Assembly: GCA_946478895.1 (NCBI GenBank)
Contig: CAMLDY010000110.1
Span: 1 to 7,959, forward strand
DNA: 7,959 nt
Source: an uncultured Gemmatimonadota bacterium
GTDB lineage: Bacteria; Gemmatimonadota; Gemmatimonadetes; Gemmatimonadales; Gemmatimonadaceae
Reading direction: 5' to 3'
A program made the position numbers and the translations under genes. The notes under the pieces were generated by a model. It worked only from the letters and a program-made list of their open reading frames with translations. It made no database searches and was not told the origin of the DNA. This document shows positions 1 to 6,462 of the stretch, in pieces; the stretch's first letter is position 1, and every line of letters begins with the position of its first letter.

Positions 1-1133
1 ACGGTGGTCTTCCCCGGCGGCTCCCCCGCCACATCCAACCGCGTCGCCTCGATCGCGAGCGTCGGGCAGTGGTGCACGAAATCGCCGTCGGCTGGCGACC
101 ACTCCACCACCGGCGTCAACGGGTACGCCTTCTGGCTGGCGTCCATCGCCATCACGTCCGGTGCCAGTGACGTGCACAGGGTGCAGCCGATGCACTTCTC
201 GCGGTCCACCGTGATCTGCATCGGCCGCCGTGGAAAGACGCCGATCCCCCAGGCGATGCACTCCTCGTAGTGCTTGCACGCATCAATCGCCGCCTGGTAG
301 CCGGCCTCGAGCAGCTCGTCGGTGTGAGTGAAACTAAACCAGCCGATGTGACTGACCTTCGGTCGAATCAGAATCATCGGCGGCCGCGTCCAGGTGCCGA
401 ACGGCGCCAGCTGCAGCGCGTGCATCATCGTCGTCGCCGCGCGCATGTAGATCGACGCGAAACCGGCGCTGGCGATGTCGCTCTCGGGCTCGAGATCCGT
501 CGAGCCCGTGTCCACCGCGATCACGGCGTCCATTCCGCGCGACGCAATCGTGACGGGGAGATTGTCGATCACGCCGCCGTCGACGAACCTCCGTCCGCCC
601 CGCATCACGCCGGGCGGATAGAATCCCGGCAGCGCGCACGACGCGTACACCGCGTCGGAAACGCGGACATCGCGCAGGCCCGGCAATCCCCACACCAGCT
701 GCGAACCACGCTCAATGTCCACCGTGTTCACCAGCAGCGTTCGCTTCAGCTGGTCGAACCGCTTGTCGCCGGCAACGGAGTTGACGACGTCGCGCAGCGG
801 CTGCTCCAGATAGATCGCCGGTGAGTGCTGACGCTCGAGCAGCATTCCCATCCGATTGAGTCGAAAAAGATCACGCCGCTTGAGCGCCCGCGCCCGATCT
901 TCCATCTCGCTGACCGGCATCCCGCGCGCGTACGCGGACGCGATCAGCGCCCCGATGCTCGTACCCGCGACGACGGCTGGCTCGATTCCCATCTCCTGGA
1001 GGGCGCGAAAAACTCCGATGTGCGCGAAGCCTTTCAGACCGCCGCCGCCCAGCACCAGCGCGATCTTGTGGGCCTTCCGTCGCGGCCCGGCGGGAGATTG
1101 TTTCCTTGCGCTTCTTGGTGTCTGGCGGGGCAT
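1..1133 (-). CDS. Patatin-like phospholipase fused to a C-terminal ferredoxin domain (3' end outside window)
   Basis: Reading the minus strand from the ATG at 1133 gives 377 residues with no stop before the left edge, so the C-terminus is missing. A basic 22-residue start without a signal peptide suggests a cytoplasmic protein. Residues ~23-270 form a patatin lipase domain: the glycine-rich oxyanion loop LGGGGLKG (28-35), the nucleophile elbow GTSIG with Ser59, and the dyad aspartate in VDGG (Asp185). All catalytic parts are present, so acyl-ester (phospholipid or lysophospholipid) hydrolysis is expected from family knowledge. Residues ~306-368 form a ferredoxin domain with Cys314, Cys317, Cys320 and, after 35 residues, Cys356-Pro, the usual ligand set for one [4Fe-4S] cluster. 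Both domains sit in one uninterrupted frame. An in-frame TAG upstream and no better start support the ATG at 1133, although no clear Shine-Dalgarno precedes it. The physiological substrate and the role of the cluster are unknown. Confidence 0.93.
   Translation of the reverse strand, partial: MPRQTPRSARKQSPAGPRRKAHKIALVLGGGGLKGFAHIGVFRALQEMGIEPAVVAGTSIGALIASAYARGMPVSEMEDRARALKRRDLFRLNRMGMLLERQHSPAIYLEQPLRDVVNSVAGDKRFDQLKRTLLVNTVDIERGSQLVWGLPGLRDVRVSDAVYASCALPGFYPPGVMRGGRRFVDGGVIDNLPVTIASRGMDAVIAVDTGSTDLEPESDIASAGFASIYMRAATTMMHALQLAPFGTWTRPPMILIRPKVSHIGWFSFTHTDELLEAGYQAAIDACKHYEECIAWGIGVFPRRPMQITVDREKCIGCTLCTSLAPDVMAMDASQKAYPLTPVVEWSPADGDFVHHCPTLAIEATRLDVAGEPPGKTT
30..218 (-). other. Ferredoxin [4Fe-4S] domain within the patatin gene
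   Basis: This segment encodes residues ~306-368 of the patatin-like protein. It starts with the typical ferredoxin entry strand (QITVDREKC) and carries C-x2-C-x2-C at 314/317/320; these codons lie at 192-194, 183-185 and 174-176. The closing Cys356-Pro codon is at 66-68. The layout matches single-cluster Bacillus- or Thermotoga-type ferredoxins, including an acidic loop between the Cys motif and the CP. The second cysteine is present, which favours a [4Fe-4S] over a [3Fe-4S] cluster. Only ~21 residues follow the CP before the window edge, so the gene probably ends soon after. Confidence 0.85.
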
Positions 1134-1155
1134 GCTAAGGATGGGTACCGGAAGC

Positions 1156-1161
1156 TATAAT
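1156..1161 (+). promoter_or_regulatory. Probable -10 box (TATAAT) of the M28 peptidase gene
   Basis: This is a perfect TATAAT hexamer in the short divergent intergenic region, 34 nt before the peptidase ATG. It would place the transcription start near 1168 with a leader of about 28 nt. No convincing -35 hexamer lies at 16-18 bp spacing (the positions read around TGCTAA), so the promoter may need an activator. No comparable signal is visible for the divergent patatin gene. Confidence 0.5.
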
Positions 1162-1174
1162 GTACTGACGTACA
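1161..1174. promoter_or_regulatory. Inverted repeat TGTAC-N4-GTACA, candidate operator
   Basis: This is a perfect 5-bp inverted repeat with a 4-bp spacer (TGAC). It overlaps the last base of the TATAAT box and covers the expected transcription start. A dimeric regulator bound here would block initiation of the peptidase gene and could also affect the divergent patatin gene. A third GTAC lies at 1145-1148. The regulator is not encoded in the window. Short GTAC-type palindromes also occur by chance, so this is a candidate only. Confidence 0.4.
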
Positions 1175-1195
1175 CCACTCACCCCGAGTAAATCG

Positions 1196-2860
1196 ATGAA
1201 TCGTCCCAACGTGCTGCTCGCCGCAGCGCTCGCCGGCCTCATCTCACTTACCAGCCCCGCCAGCGCCGTTGCCCAGAACGGGGCCGCTCCCGCGGGCATC
1301 ACTCCACGGGAGATCGACGCCCACCTCCAGTTTCTGTCGTCCGACCTGCTCGAGGGCAGGGCGCCGGCGACCCGCGGCGGACAACTGGCCGAGGAGTACA
1401 TCGCGAGCCAACTCAAGGTCTTTGGAGTTGAGCCTGGTGTCGGGGATTCGTCGTATTTCCAGCGCGTGCCGATCGATGTGGTCAAGGCGGATCCGAAAAC
1501 CGTGCGTGTCACCGCATCAGGCAAAGCCAACGCCAACCTCCGCTTCACCGATGACGTCGTCGTCTGGGCGGGATCGGCGACCGACGCCAGCAACGCGCGC
1601 GGCGAGCTCGTCTTCGTCGGCTACGGCGCCGCCGCGCCCGAATACAAGTGGGACGACTTCAAGGGCACCGACGTGCGCGGCAAGGTCCTTCTCGTGCTCG
1701 TCAACGATCCGCCTGCTCCTGCCTCCGAACCCAACCTGTTCGGCGGAAAAGCGATGACCTACTACGGCCGCTGGACCTACAAGTTCGAGGAAGCCGAGCG
1801 TCGCGGCGCCGCCGGGATGCTGATCGTTCACACGACCGAGGCAGCCAGCTACCCGTGGCAAGTCGTTGTGAACTCGTGGTCAACCGACCAGCGCATGCTC
1901 GGCCGCGATCCGACGCTGCCGCCGCCGCTTGGTGTGCGCGGCTGGATCACCGACAGCGCCGCGACGGCGCTGCTGGCGCAGGCCGGTCTCAACATGGCGC
2001 AGCTCCGCAAGCAGGCCGAATCACGCTCGTTCCGTCCCGTGCCGACCGGCATCATCATCGATGCGTCGATGAGGAACACCGTGCAACATCTCTCGGCCAA
2101 CAACGTCGTCGGTGTCGTCCGCGGCATCGATCCCAAGCTCCGCGACGAGTACGTCGCCTACAGCGCGCATTGGGATCACTTCGGCATCGGGCCGAAGATC
2201 AACGGCGATTCGATCTACAACGGCGCCGTCGACAACGCGTCGGGCGTTGCCTCGGTCCTCACCATCGCGCACGCCGCGGCCGAAGGCGTGAAGCCGCGCC
2301 GGTCGCAGCTGTTCGTCTTCGTTACCGCCGAGGAATCGGGCCTGCTGGGATCCGCGTATTTCGCGCAGCATCCCACCGTGCCGGCATCGAAGATCGTCGC
2401 CGATCTCAACATGGACGTCGTAACCCTCAACGGTCGGGTTAGGGACATCAACGTCATGGGCGACAACAAGAGCTCGATCGGCCCGCTGCTCACGCGCCTC
2501 GTCGCGCCGCAGGGAGTGCGGCTGTCGCCCGACGCGCACCCCGAAGCGGGACACTTTTATCGGTCGGACCATTTCTCCTTTGCGAAAGCCGGGATTCCCG
2601 CGGTCTCGATCGGCGGCGGAGTCGATTACGTCGACAGACCCGCCGGCTGGGGACTGAAGCAGGAGGAAGATTACACCGCCAACCACTACCACCAGCCGTC
2701 CGACGAGTACCGTGCCGATTTCGATTTGCGCGGCGCCGCCGAGCTGTCGGAGATCGTCTACAAGCTCGGCACAACCATCGGAAATTCCGACACGGTGCCG
2801 ACCTGGAACGCGGACGCCGAGTTCAAGGCGCTCCGCGACGCATCGCGAAAGGGAAGCTGA
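1196..2860 (+). CDS. Secreted M28-family zinc aminopeptidase with PA domain
   Basis: The 554-residue protein begins with a Sec signal peptide: N-terminal Arg, a hydrophobic stretch at ~6-18, then a cleavage region around SPASAVAQ (20-27). It is therefore expected in the periplasm or outside the cell. A protease-associated (PA) domain spans roughly 120-270, with the typical VGYG and [13 protein letters not shown] segments. The catalytic M28 domain spans ~300-525. Candidate co-catalytic zinc ligands in the family order are His325 (AHWDH, with supporting Asp327), bridging Asp346 (VDNASG), Glu380 after the general base Glu379 (TAEESG), Asp407 (NMD) and His499 (YHQPSDE). All are present, so it should be an active di-zinc exopeptidase releasing N-terminal amino acids. 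A weak GAG-type ribosome site lies 7 nt before the ATG. The class V aminotransferase-like gene follows 14 nt later, suggesting cotranscription. The specific substrate is not readable from the sequence. Confidence 0.93.
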   Translation: MNRPNVLLAAALAGLISLTSPASAVAQNGAAPAGITPREIDAHLQFLSSDLLEGRAPATRGGQLAEEYIASQLKVFGVEPGVGDSSYFQRVPIDVVKADPKTVRVTASGKANANLRFTDDVVVWAGSATDASNARGELVFVGYGAAAPEYKWDDFKGTDVRGKVLLVLVNDPPAPASEPNLFGGKAMTYYGRWTYKFEEAERRGAAGMLIVHTTEAASYPWQVVVNSWSTDQRMLGRDPTLPPPLGVRGWITDSAATALLAQAGLNMAQLRKQAESRSFRPVPTGIIIDASMRNTVQHLSANNVVGVVRGIDPKLRDEYVAYSAHWDHFGIGPKINGDSIYNGAVDNASGVASVLTIAHAAAEGVKPRRSQLFVFVTAEESGLLGSAYFAQHPTVPASKIVADLNMDVVTLNGRVRDINVMGDNKSSIGPLLTRLVAPQGVRLSPDAHPEAGHFYRSDHFSFAKAGIPAVSIGGGVDYVDRPAGWGLKQEEDYTANHYHQPSDEYRADFDLRGAAELSEIVYKLGTTIGNSDTVPTWNADAEFKALRDASRKGS

Positions 2861-2874
2861 CCCCCGCGGCGGCG

Positions 2875-4083
2875 ATGAAGGAGACAAACAAGGCCAGAGA
2901 TCCATTGGTCGCCTTTCGCGAGGAGTTCCCGATCCTCGCGTCGACGAATTACCTCGTCTCCAACTCGCTCGGCCCGATGCCGCGCGCGATTCCCGAGAGG
3001 ATCGCCCAGTACGCAAAGGACTGGGGCGAGCTCGGTGTAAAGGCGTGGAATCGCGGCTGGTGGGAGCTGCCCGTCAGCGTCGGCGACGAGATCGCCCCGC
3101 TGATCAACGCCGGATCCGGCGAAGTGGTGATGATGCCCAACGTCACCATCGCCCAGACCGCGGTACTGTCGGCAACCGATTTTCCGAAGGGCCGCGACAC
3201 GGTCGTGATGACCGAGCTCGACTTCCCGTCAGTGCGCTACGCCTACGCGGCGATGGCCGAACGGCTTGGCGCGCGGGTAGTGACGGTACGCTCCGACGAT
3301 GGGCTGTCGATAGATCTCGACCGGCTCCTCGCGGCGATCGACGAGCGGACCCGACTGGTCGCCGTCTCCCACGTGCTTTTCCGCAGCGCATTCCTCATGG
3401 ACGTCGACGCCATCTGCCGCCGCGCCCACGAGGCCGGCGCTCTGGTCTCGCTCGACTCCTTTCACGCCGTCGGGATAGTACCGGTTGACGTGAAAGGGAG
3501 CAAAGTGGATTTTCTCACCGGTGGAGTTCTCAAGTGGCTCTGCGGCGGGCCGGGTGCCTGCTTCCTCTACGTGAACCCGGGGATCCGCGATCAGCTGAAG
3601 CCGGCGCTTACCGGCTGGCAGGCGCACGCGCGCCCGTTCGCCTTCGAGGAGTCCATGGAGCTAACCACCGGACCTTTCCGGTGGCTGAATGGAACGCCGG
3701 TCATTCCAGCGCTCTACGCCGCCTCCGAGGGTCCGAAGATCCTCCGACGCGTCGGGATCGACGCGATCAGGGTGAAGAGCATGCGGCAGACTTCCCGTTT
3801 GATCGAGCTCGCCGACGCGCGCGGCTACAAGGTGAGCGCGCCGCGCGACCCTGCCAGGCGCGGCGGAACTGTTGCCGTCGATGTCCCGCACGGCTACGAG
3901 GTCGCCCAGCACCTGCTGTCGCGGAACATTCTGGTCGATTATCGCGTTGGGGCTGGTATCAGGATTGCCCCACACTTCTTCACCCGGGACGAGGAGGTCG
4001 ACGAAGCAATTTCCGAGATTGACGCTGCTCTCGAGAGCGGGAGCTGGCAGAGATTTTCGGAGAAGGTCGCGGTGGTCACCTGA
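2875..4083 (+). CDS. Class V aminotransferase-fold PLP enzyme, kynureninase-like
   Basis: The 402-residue cytosolic protein belongs to fold-type I, aminotransferase class V. The likely PLP lysine is Lys220 (GGVLKWLCGGPG). Asp194, which pairs with the pyridine nitrogen, and His197 sit in LDSFHAVG. Kynureninase-like marks include NSLGPMP (30-36), LDFPS (115-119), LTGW with Trp248, and FRWLNGTP (268-275). It departs from kynureninase as I remember it: the Asp of the FPSD motif is Val120, and the Tyr before the PLP lysine is Leu219. It may therefore be a cysteine desulfurase/selenocysteine lyase-like or other class V enzyme and should not be named KynU on this evidence. The start follows the peptidase stop by 14 nt with no clear ribosome site; an AAGGAG lies just inside the frame (2878-2883) with no suitably spaced start after it. 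Cotranscription with the peptidase is likely, perhaps for use of released amino acids (inference). Confidence 0.88.
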   Translation: MKETNKARDPLVAFREEFPILASTNYLVSNSLGPMPRAIPERIAQYAKDWGELGVKAWNRGWWELPVSVGDEIAPLINAGSGEVVMMPNVTIAQTAVLSATDFPKGRDTVVMTELDFPSVRYAYAAMAERLGARVVTVRSDDGLSIDLDRLLAAIDERTRLVAVSHVLFRSAFLMDVDAICRRAHEAGALVSLDSFHAVGIVPVDVKGSKVDFLTGGVLKWLCGGPGACFLYVNPGIRDQLKPALTGWQAHARPFAFEESMELTTGPFRWLNGTPVIPALYAASEGPKILRRVGIDAIRVKSMRQTSRLIELADARGYKVSAPRDPARRGGTVAVDVPHGYEVAQHLLSRNILVDYRVGAGIRIAPHFFTRDEEVDEAISEIDAALESGSWQRFSEKVAVVT

Positions 4084-4109
4084 GCAGTCCGCGACGCGAT
4101 GTTACTACC

Positions 4110-4139
4110 TTGAACAATGCAGTGTCTAAAGAGTACAAT
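4110..4139 (+). promoter_or_regulatory. Sigma-70-type promoter of the TPR/ABC operon
   Basis: TTGAAC (4110-4115) and TACAAT (4134-4139) are separated by 18 bp, close to the bacterial housekeeping consensus. This sits in the only sizeable gap between plus-strand genes (4084-4174), which is visibly more AT-rich than its surroundings. Transcription would start near 4146. A second -10-like hexamer, TATACT (4145-4150), has no good -35 partner. No hairpin terminator is visible after the upstream aminotransferase gene, so some read-through is possible. Confidence 0.55.
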
Positions 4140-4159
4140 AGACCTATACTCGACTCCTC

Positions 4160-4165
4160 GGAGGG
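4160..4165 (+). promoter_or_regulatory. Shine-Dalgarno site GGAGGG of the first TPR gene
   Basis: This strong purine-rich ribosome site lies 9 nt before the ATG at 4175. It is one of the clearest ribosome sites in the window. It fixes the start of the first operon gene and implies good expression. Confidence 0.7.
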
Positions 4166-4174
4166 TGCGTAGCA

Positions 4175-5227
4175 ATGCCAACACCTTTTTTGAGTTCTGA
4201 AGAGTACGACGAAAGAGCGCATCAGCTGTACAACGAAGGTCAGTATGACGAAGCTCTGTCCGTACTTAGAGAGGGACTCGGCCTCTACCCGAATTCGGTA
4301 GAGCTCCACATAGGAGTTGGCTACGCCCACCACGCCCGCGAAGACTACGCGTGGGCCCGACGCAGCTTCGAGGAAGCGCTCGTCCTCGACCCCGATCACG
4401 AGGATGCCCTCGCCGGTCTCGGTGAGACTCTTCTCAAATTCGGCCAGCAGGATGCGGCGCTCCGCAGCTTCCGCCACACCCTGGAGCTTGGATACCAGGA
4501 CGATGTCGAGCTGATGCTCCAGATCGGACGCGCGCTTTTCCGGGAAGGCCTGATCGAGGAGTCGAAGCACTTCTTCGAGATCGCCGCGCAGCAGACCCCC
4601 GACGCCGCCGAAGCGGTCTCCTGCATCGGATACGCCGAGCACAGGCTCGGCAACGACGAAGCGGCGATCTCGACGCTGCGCCGCGCGCTGCAGATGGATC
4701 CCGATCACACCGAAGCGCGGATCTATCTCGGCAACATCTTCTACGATCGCGGCGACTACGAGGCGGCGCTTTACCATCTCGATCGCTCCACTCCCGAGGA
4801 TCACTGGGACGAGCTCGGGATCTGGAGACTGATCGAGCTCAAGAAAATGATCTATCGCCTCCGCGACAACGATCCCGAGCTGCGCCCGTGGGAGGACCGG
4901 CTGCGCGATCTGTCGGGAGAGCTCGACGACATCGACGAGATGCTCGCCGAGATCGAGGCGAAGTTCATGGACGCGACGCAGACCGAGGCGCGTGGGCAGC
5001 TGGAGCTGTTCGGCGCGCTCCTTTCGAGCTTCGCCGAAGTAAAGAGTCCCACCGAGTCACACCGCATCAAGACCGACGATGGCAACACATTTGAAGGGAC
5101 TTGGGAAGAAATCGTCGACAAGATGCGCAATGCAAATTGCCTCAAGGCAACACCAAAACCGGAGCAGGATGCAGAGAGCTTCATTCGACGTAGCGCGGAT
5201 GCCGGGCTTTTGCGCATCCTGAGATGA
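4175..5227 (+). CDS. Soluble TPR-repeat protein with conserved-looking C-terminal module
   Basis: The 350-residue protein has no signal peptide or membrane segment, so it is expected in the cytoplasm. About six tandem 34-residue TPR units fill residues ~10-210, in clear register (for example YNEGQYDEALSVLREGL, 19-35, and YDRGDYEAALYHLDRS, 190-205). They form a superhelix for protein binding. An acidic helical or coiled-coil stretch follows (~215-270). A distinct C-terminal piece (~295-350) has TFEGTWEEIVDKMR at 305-318 and ends AGLLRILR. I do not recognise a named family for this piece, although similar FxG...EIVxxMR segments seem to occur in small proteins of this bacterial group (from memory, unverified). 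It is the first gene of a four-gene operon: it has its own promoter and GGAGGG site, and its stop overlaps the next start as ATGA. A scaffold or adaptor role for the ABC transporter is inferred from context only. Confidence 0.9.
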   Translation: MPTPFLSSEEYDERAHQLYNEGQYDEALSVLREGLGLYPNSVELHIGVGYAHHAREDYAWARRSFEEALVLDPDHEDALAGLGETLLKFGQQDAALRSFRHTLELGYQDDVELMLQIGRALFREGLIEESKHFFEIAAQQTPDAAEAVSCIGYAEHRLGNDEAAISTLRRALQMDPDHTEARIYLGNIFYDRGDYEAALYHLDRSTPEDHWDELGIWRLIELKKMIYRLRDNDPELRPWEDRLRDLSGELDDIDEMLAEIEAKFMDATQTEARGQLELFGALLSSFAEVKSPTESHRIKTDDGNTFEGTWEEIVDKMRNANCLKATPKPEQDAESFIRRSADAGLLRILR

Positions 5228-6462
5228 GTCCACAGAACAACCCGTCGGCGCTCGCCGCTCTCAACGGCGCGCGCCCGGTTCTGGCTCACTTCGACCAACC
5301 GCGCTCAGCGGAAGACCTTGCCGCCGACATCATCGACCTCTGGACAGGCGCCGAGAACGCGCTCCAGGCACTGGTCGGCAATCCTTCACTCTCCGGACAA
5401 CAGCTGATTCGTGCCGCACGCCAGGCCGAGCTCATTACGCTCGACCAGGCGCACTCGCTGCTCGAGTTTCTCGCCGCGCGCGATCGCGCGAATCGCACCA
5501 GCTACAAACCAACTCAGGCTGATGGCGACGCCGCGGTCGATGGCTTCAGGGCGCTCGAGGGAGCGCTGACCGGGACCTCGGCAGCGGCCGCGGGTACCGC
5601 GGCTGCCGCCGCAGCCGCGCCATCGGCGCCCGCTTACACCCCGCGCTCGCGTCCAGCGCAACCGCCTCCCCCTTCCCGCGTCCCGCCTCCCGCTCCGCGT
5701 CCCGCGCAGCCGGTTTCACCGTACGCGCCGCCGTCCGCGGGCGGCGGCTATCGCCAGCCACCCGCGTACGCGTCCCGCCCTAACGCTGGTCCCCCAACCA
5801 TTGAGATGCCCGGCGCATTTACCGCCGATGATGCGACGGGAAATACGCCGTCCGGCGGTGGCATCGGTCGGACCAACGTTCAGCACGCGCTCGCCGCCGC
5901 GGAGAGCAGGCGGCGGTTTCCGCGGCTCTCGATGCCAATCTGGATCGCAATCGCCGTCGTGGTGCTGCTCGGCGTCGGCGGATATTTCCTGTTCGGGCGT
6001 GGCGGAAGCGAGGACAGCCTGAACGCGGGGATTGACGCCATGAAGAACGGCCAGAACGAGCGCGCCCGCGGTGAATTTGCCAAGGCGGTGAAGGACGATC
6101 CGCAATCGCCGACGCCGCACGTTTTCCTGGCGCGCATCGCCCGCACCGAGTCCGATCTCGCGACCGCGCGCGCGCAGCTCGACACCGCGCTGCGGCTCGA
6201 TCCGAAAAACGCGATCGCGCTGCGCGAGATGGGATTGGTGGTGTTCAGCATGGCGCAGTACGATCTTGCCCGCCGCTTCTTCGTCCGCGCCGTGACCGCG
6301 AATCCGGAAGACCGCGCGTCGCAGGGATACCTCGGCTGCGCGATGATGCGACTCGGGAGAACCGCGGAAGGAATCAAGTGGATCCGCGGCGCCGGGACGG
6401 GCGCCTGGCAGTCCTGTCTGCAACCGACGACGCCCACGACCACAACGCCGCCGCCGTTGTGA
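5224..6462 (+). CDS. Membrane-anchored TPR protein with Pro/Ala-rich linker
   Basis: The 412-residue protein has four parts. Residues ~1-115 are a mainly helical, soluble domain of unknown family. Residues ~116-230 are low complexity: an alanine run (119-132), then a Pro-rich linker (136-190) with PxxP repeats. Residues 237-258 form one transmembrane helix (MPIWIAIAVVVLLG...), preceded by RRRFPR. Residues ~264-385 hold about three TPR units, followed by a Thr/Pro tail. The positive charges before the helix predict a cytoplasmic N-terminus and TPRs outside the membrane. The start overlaps the upstream stop as ATGA with no good ribosome site, so translation is probably coupled. The stop overlaps the preferred ATPase start as GTGA. 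The architecture suggests a bridge between a cytoplasmic partner and the cell envelope. A link to the ABC transporter is inferred from the operon. Confidence 0.88.
   Translation: MSPQNNPSALAALNGARPVLAHFDQPRSAEDLAADIIDLWTGAENALQALVGNPSLSGQQLIRAARQAELITLDQAHSLLEFLAARDRANRTSYKPTQADGDAAVDGFRALEGALTGTSAAAAGTAAAAAAAPSAPAYTPRSRPAQPPPPSRVPPPAPRPAQPVSPYAPPSAGGGYRQPPAYASRPNAGPPTIEMPGAFTADDATGNTPSGGGIGRTNVQHALAAAESRRRFPRLSMPIWIAIAVVVLLGVGGYFLFGRGGSEDSLNAGIDAMKNGQNERARGEFAKAVKDDPQSPTPHVFLARIARTESDLATARAQLDTALRLDPKNAIALREMGLVVFSMAQYDLARRFFVRAVTANPEDRASQGYLGCAMMRLGRTAEGIKWIRGAGTGAWQSCLQPTTPTTTTPPPL

Noticed and set aside
270..824. Long plus-strand open frame (184 codons) opposite the patatin gene
   Set aside because: It lies antisense to a gene with intact catalytic motifs, its product is Arg/His-rich with no recognisable domain, and it reflects the high GC content.
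1648..2442. 264-codon plus-strand frame inside the M28 gene
   Set aside because: It is an out-of-frame shadow with Arg-rich low-complexity product; the M28 frame has all the catalytic motifs.
2021..3016. 331-codon minus-strand open frame across the M28 and aminotransferase genes
   Set aside because: It is antisense to conserved zinc-peptidase motifs and spans two real genes; its product is Arg/Val/Asp-rich and unlike any family I recognise.
4084..4110. Possible intrinsic terminator after the aminotransferase gene
   Set aside because: No stable GC stem followed by a T run is present.
4156..4164. CCTCGGAGG palindrome over the ribosome site, as a possible translation-blocking hairpin
   Set aside because: The arms leave a single-base loop, which cannot form a hairpin.
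4186..4191. T6 run at codons 4-6 of the first TPR gene as a slippage or phase-variation site
   Set aside because: Six bases is too short to be convincing on its own, and the frame is intact.
4076..4804. 242-codon minus-strand open frame opposite the first TPR gene
   Set aside because: It covers the promoter and TPR repeats; periodic GC-rich TPR codons readily leave the complementary frame open.
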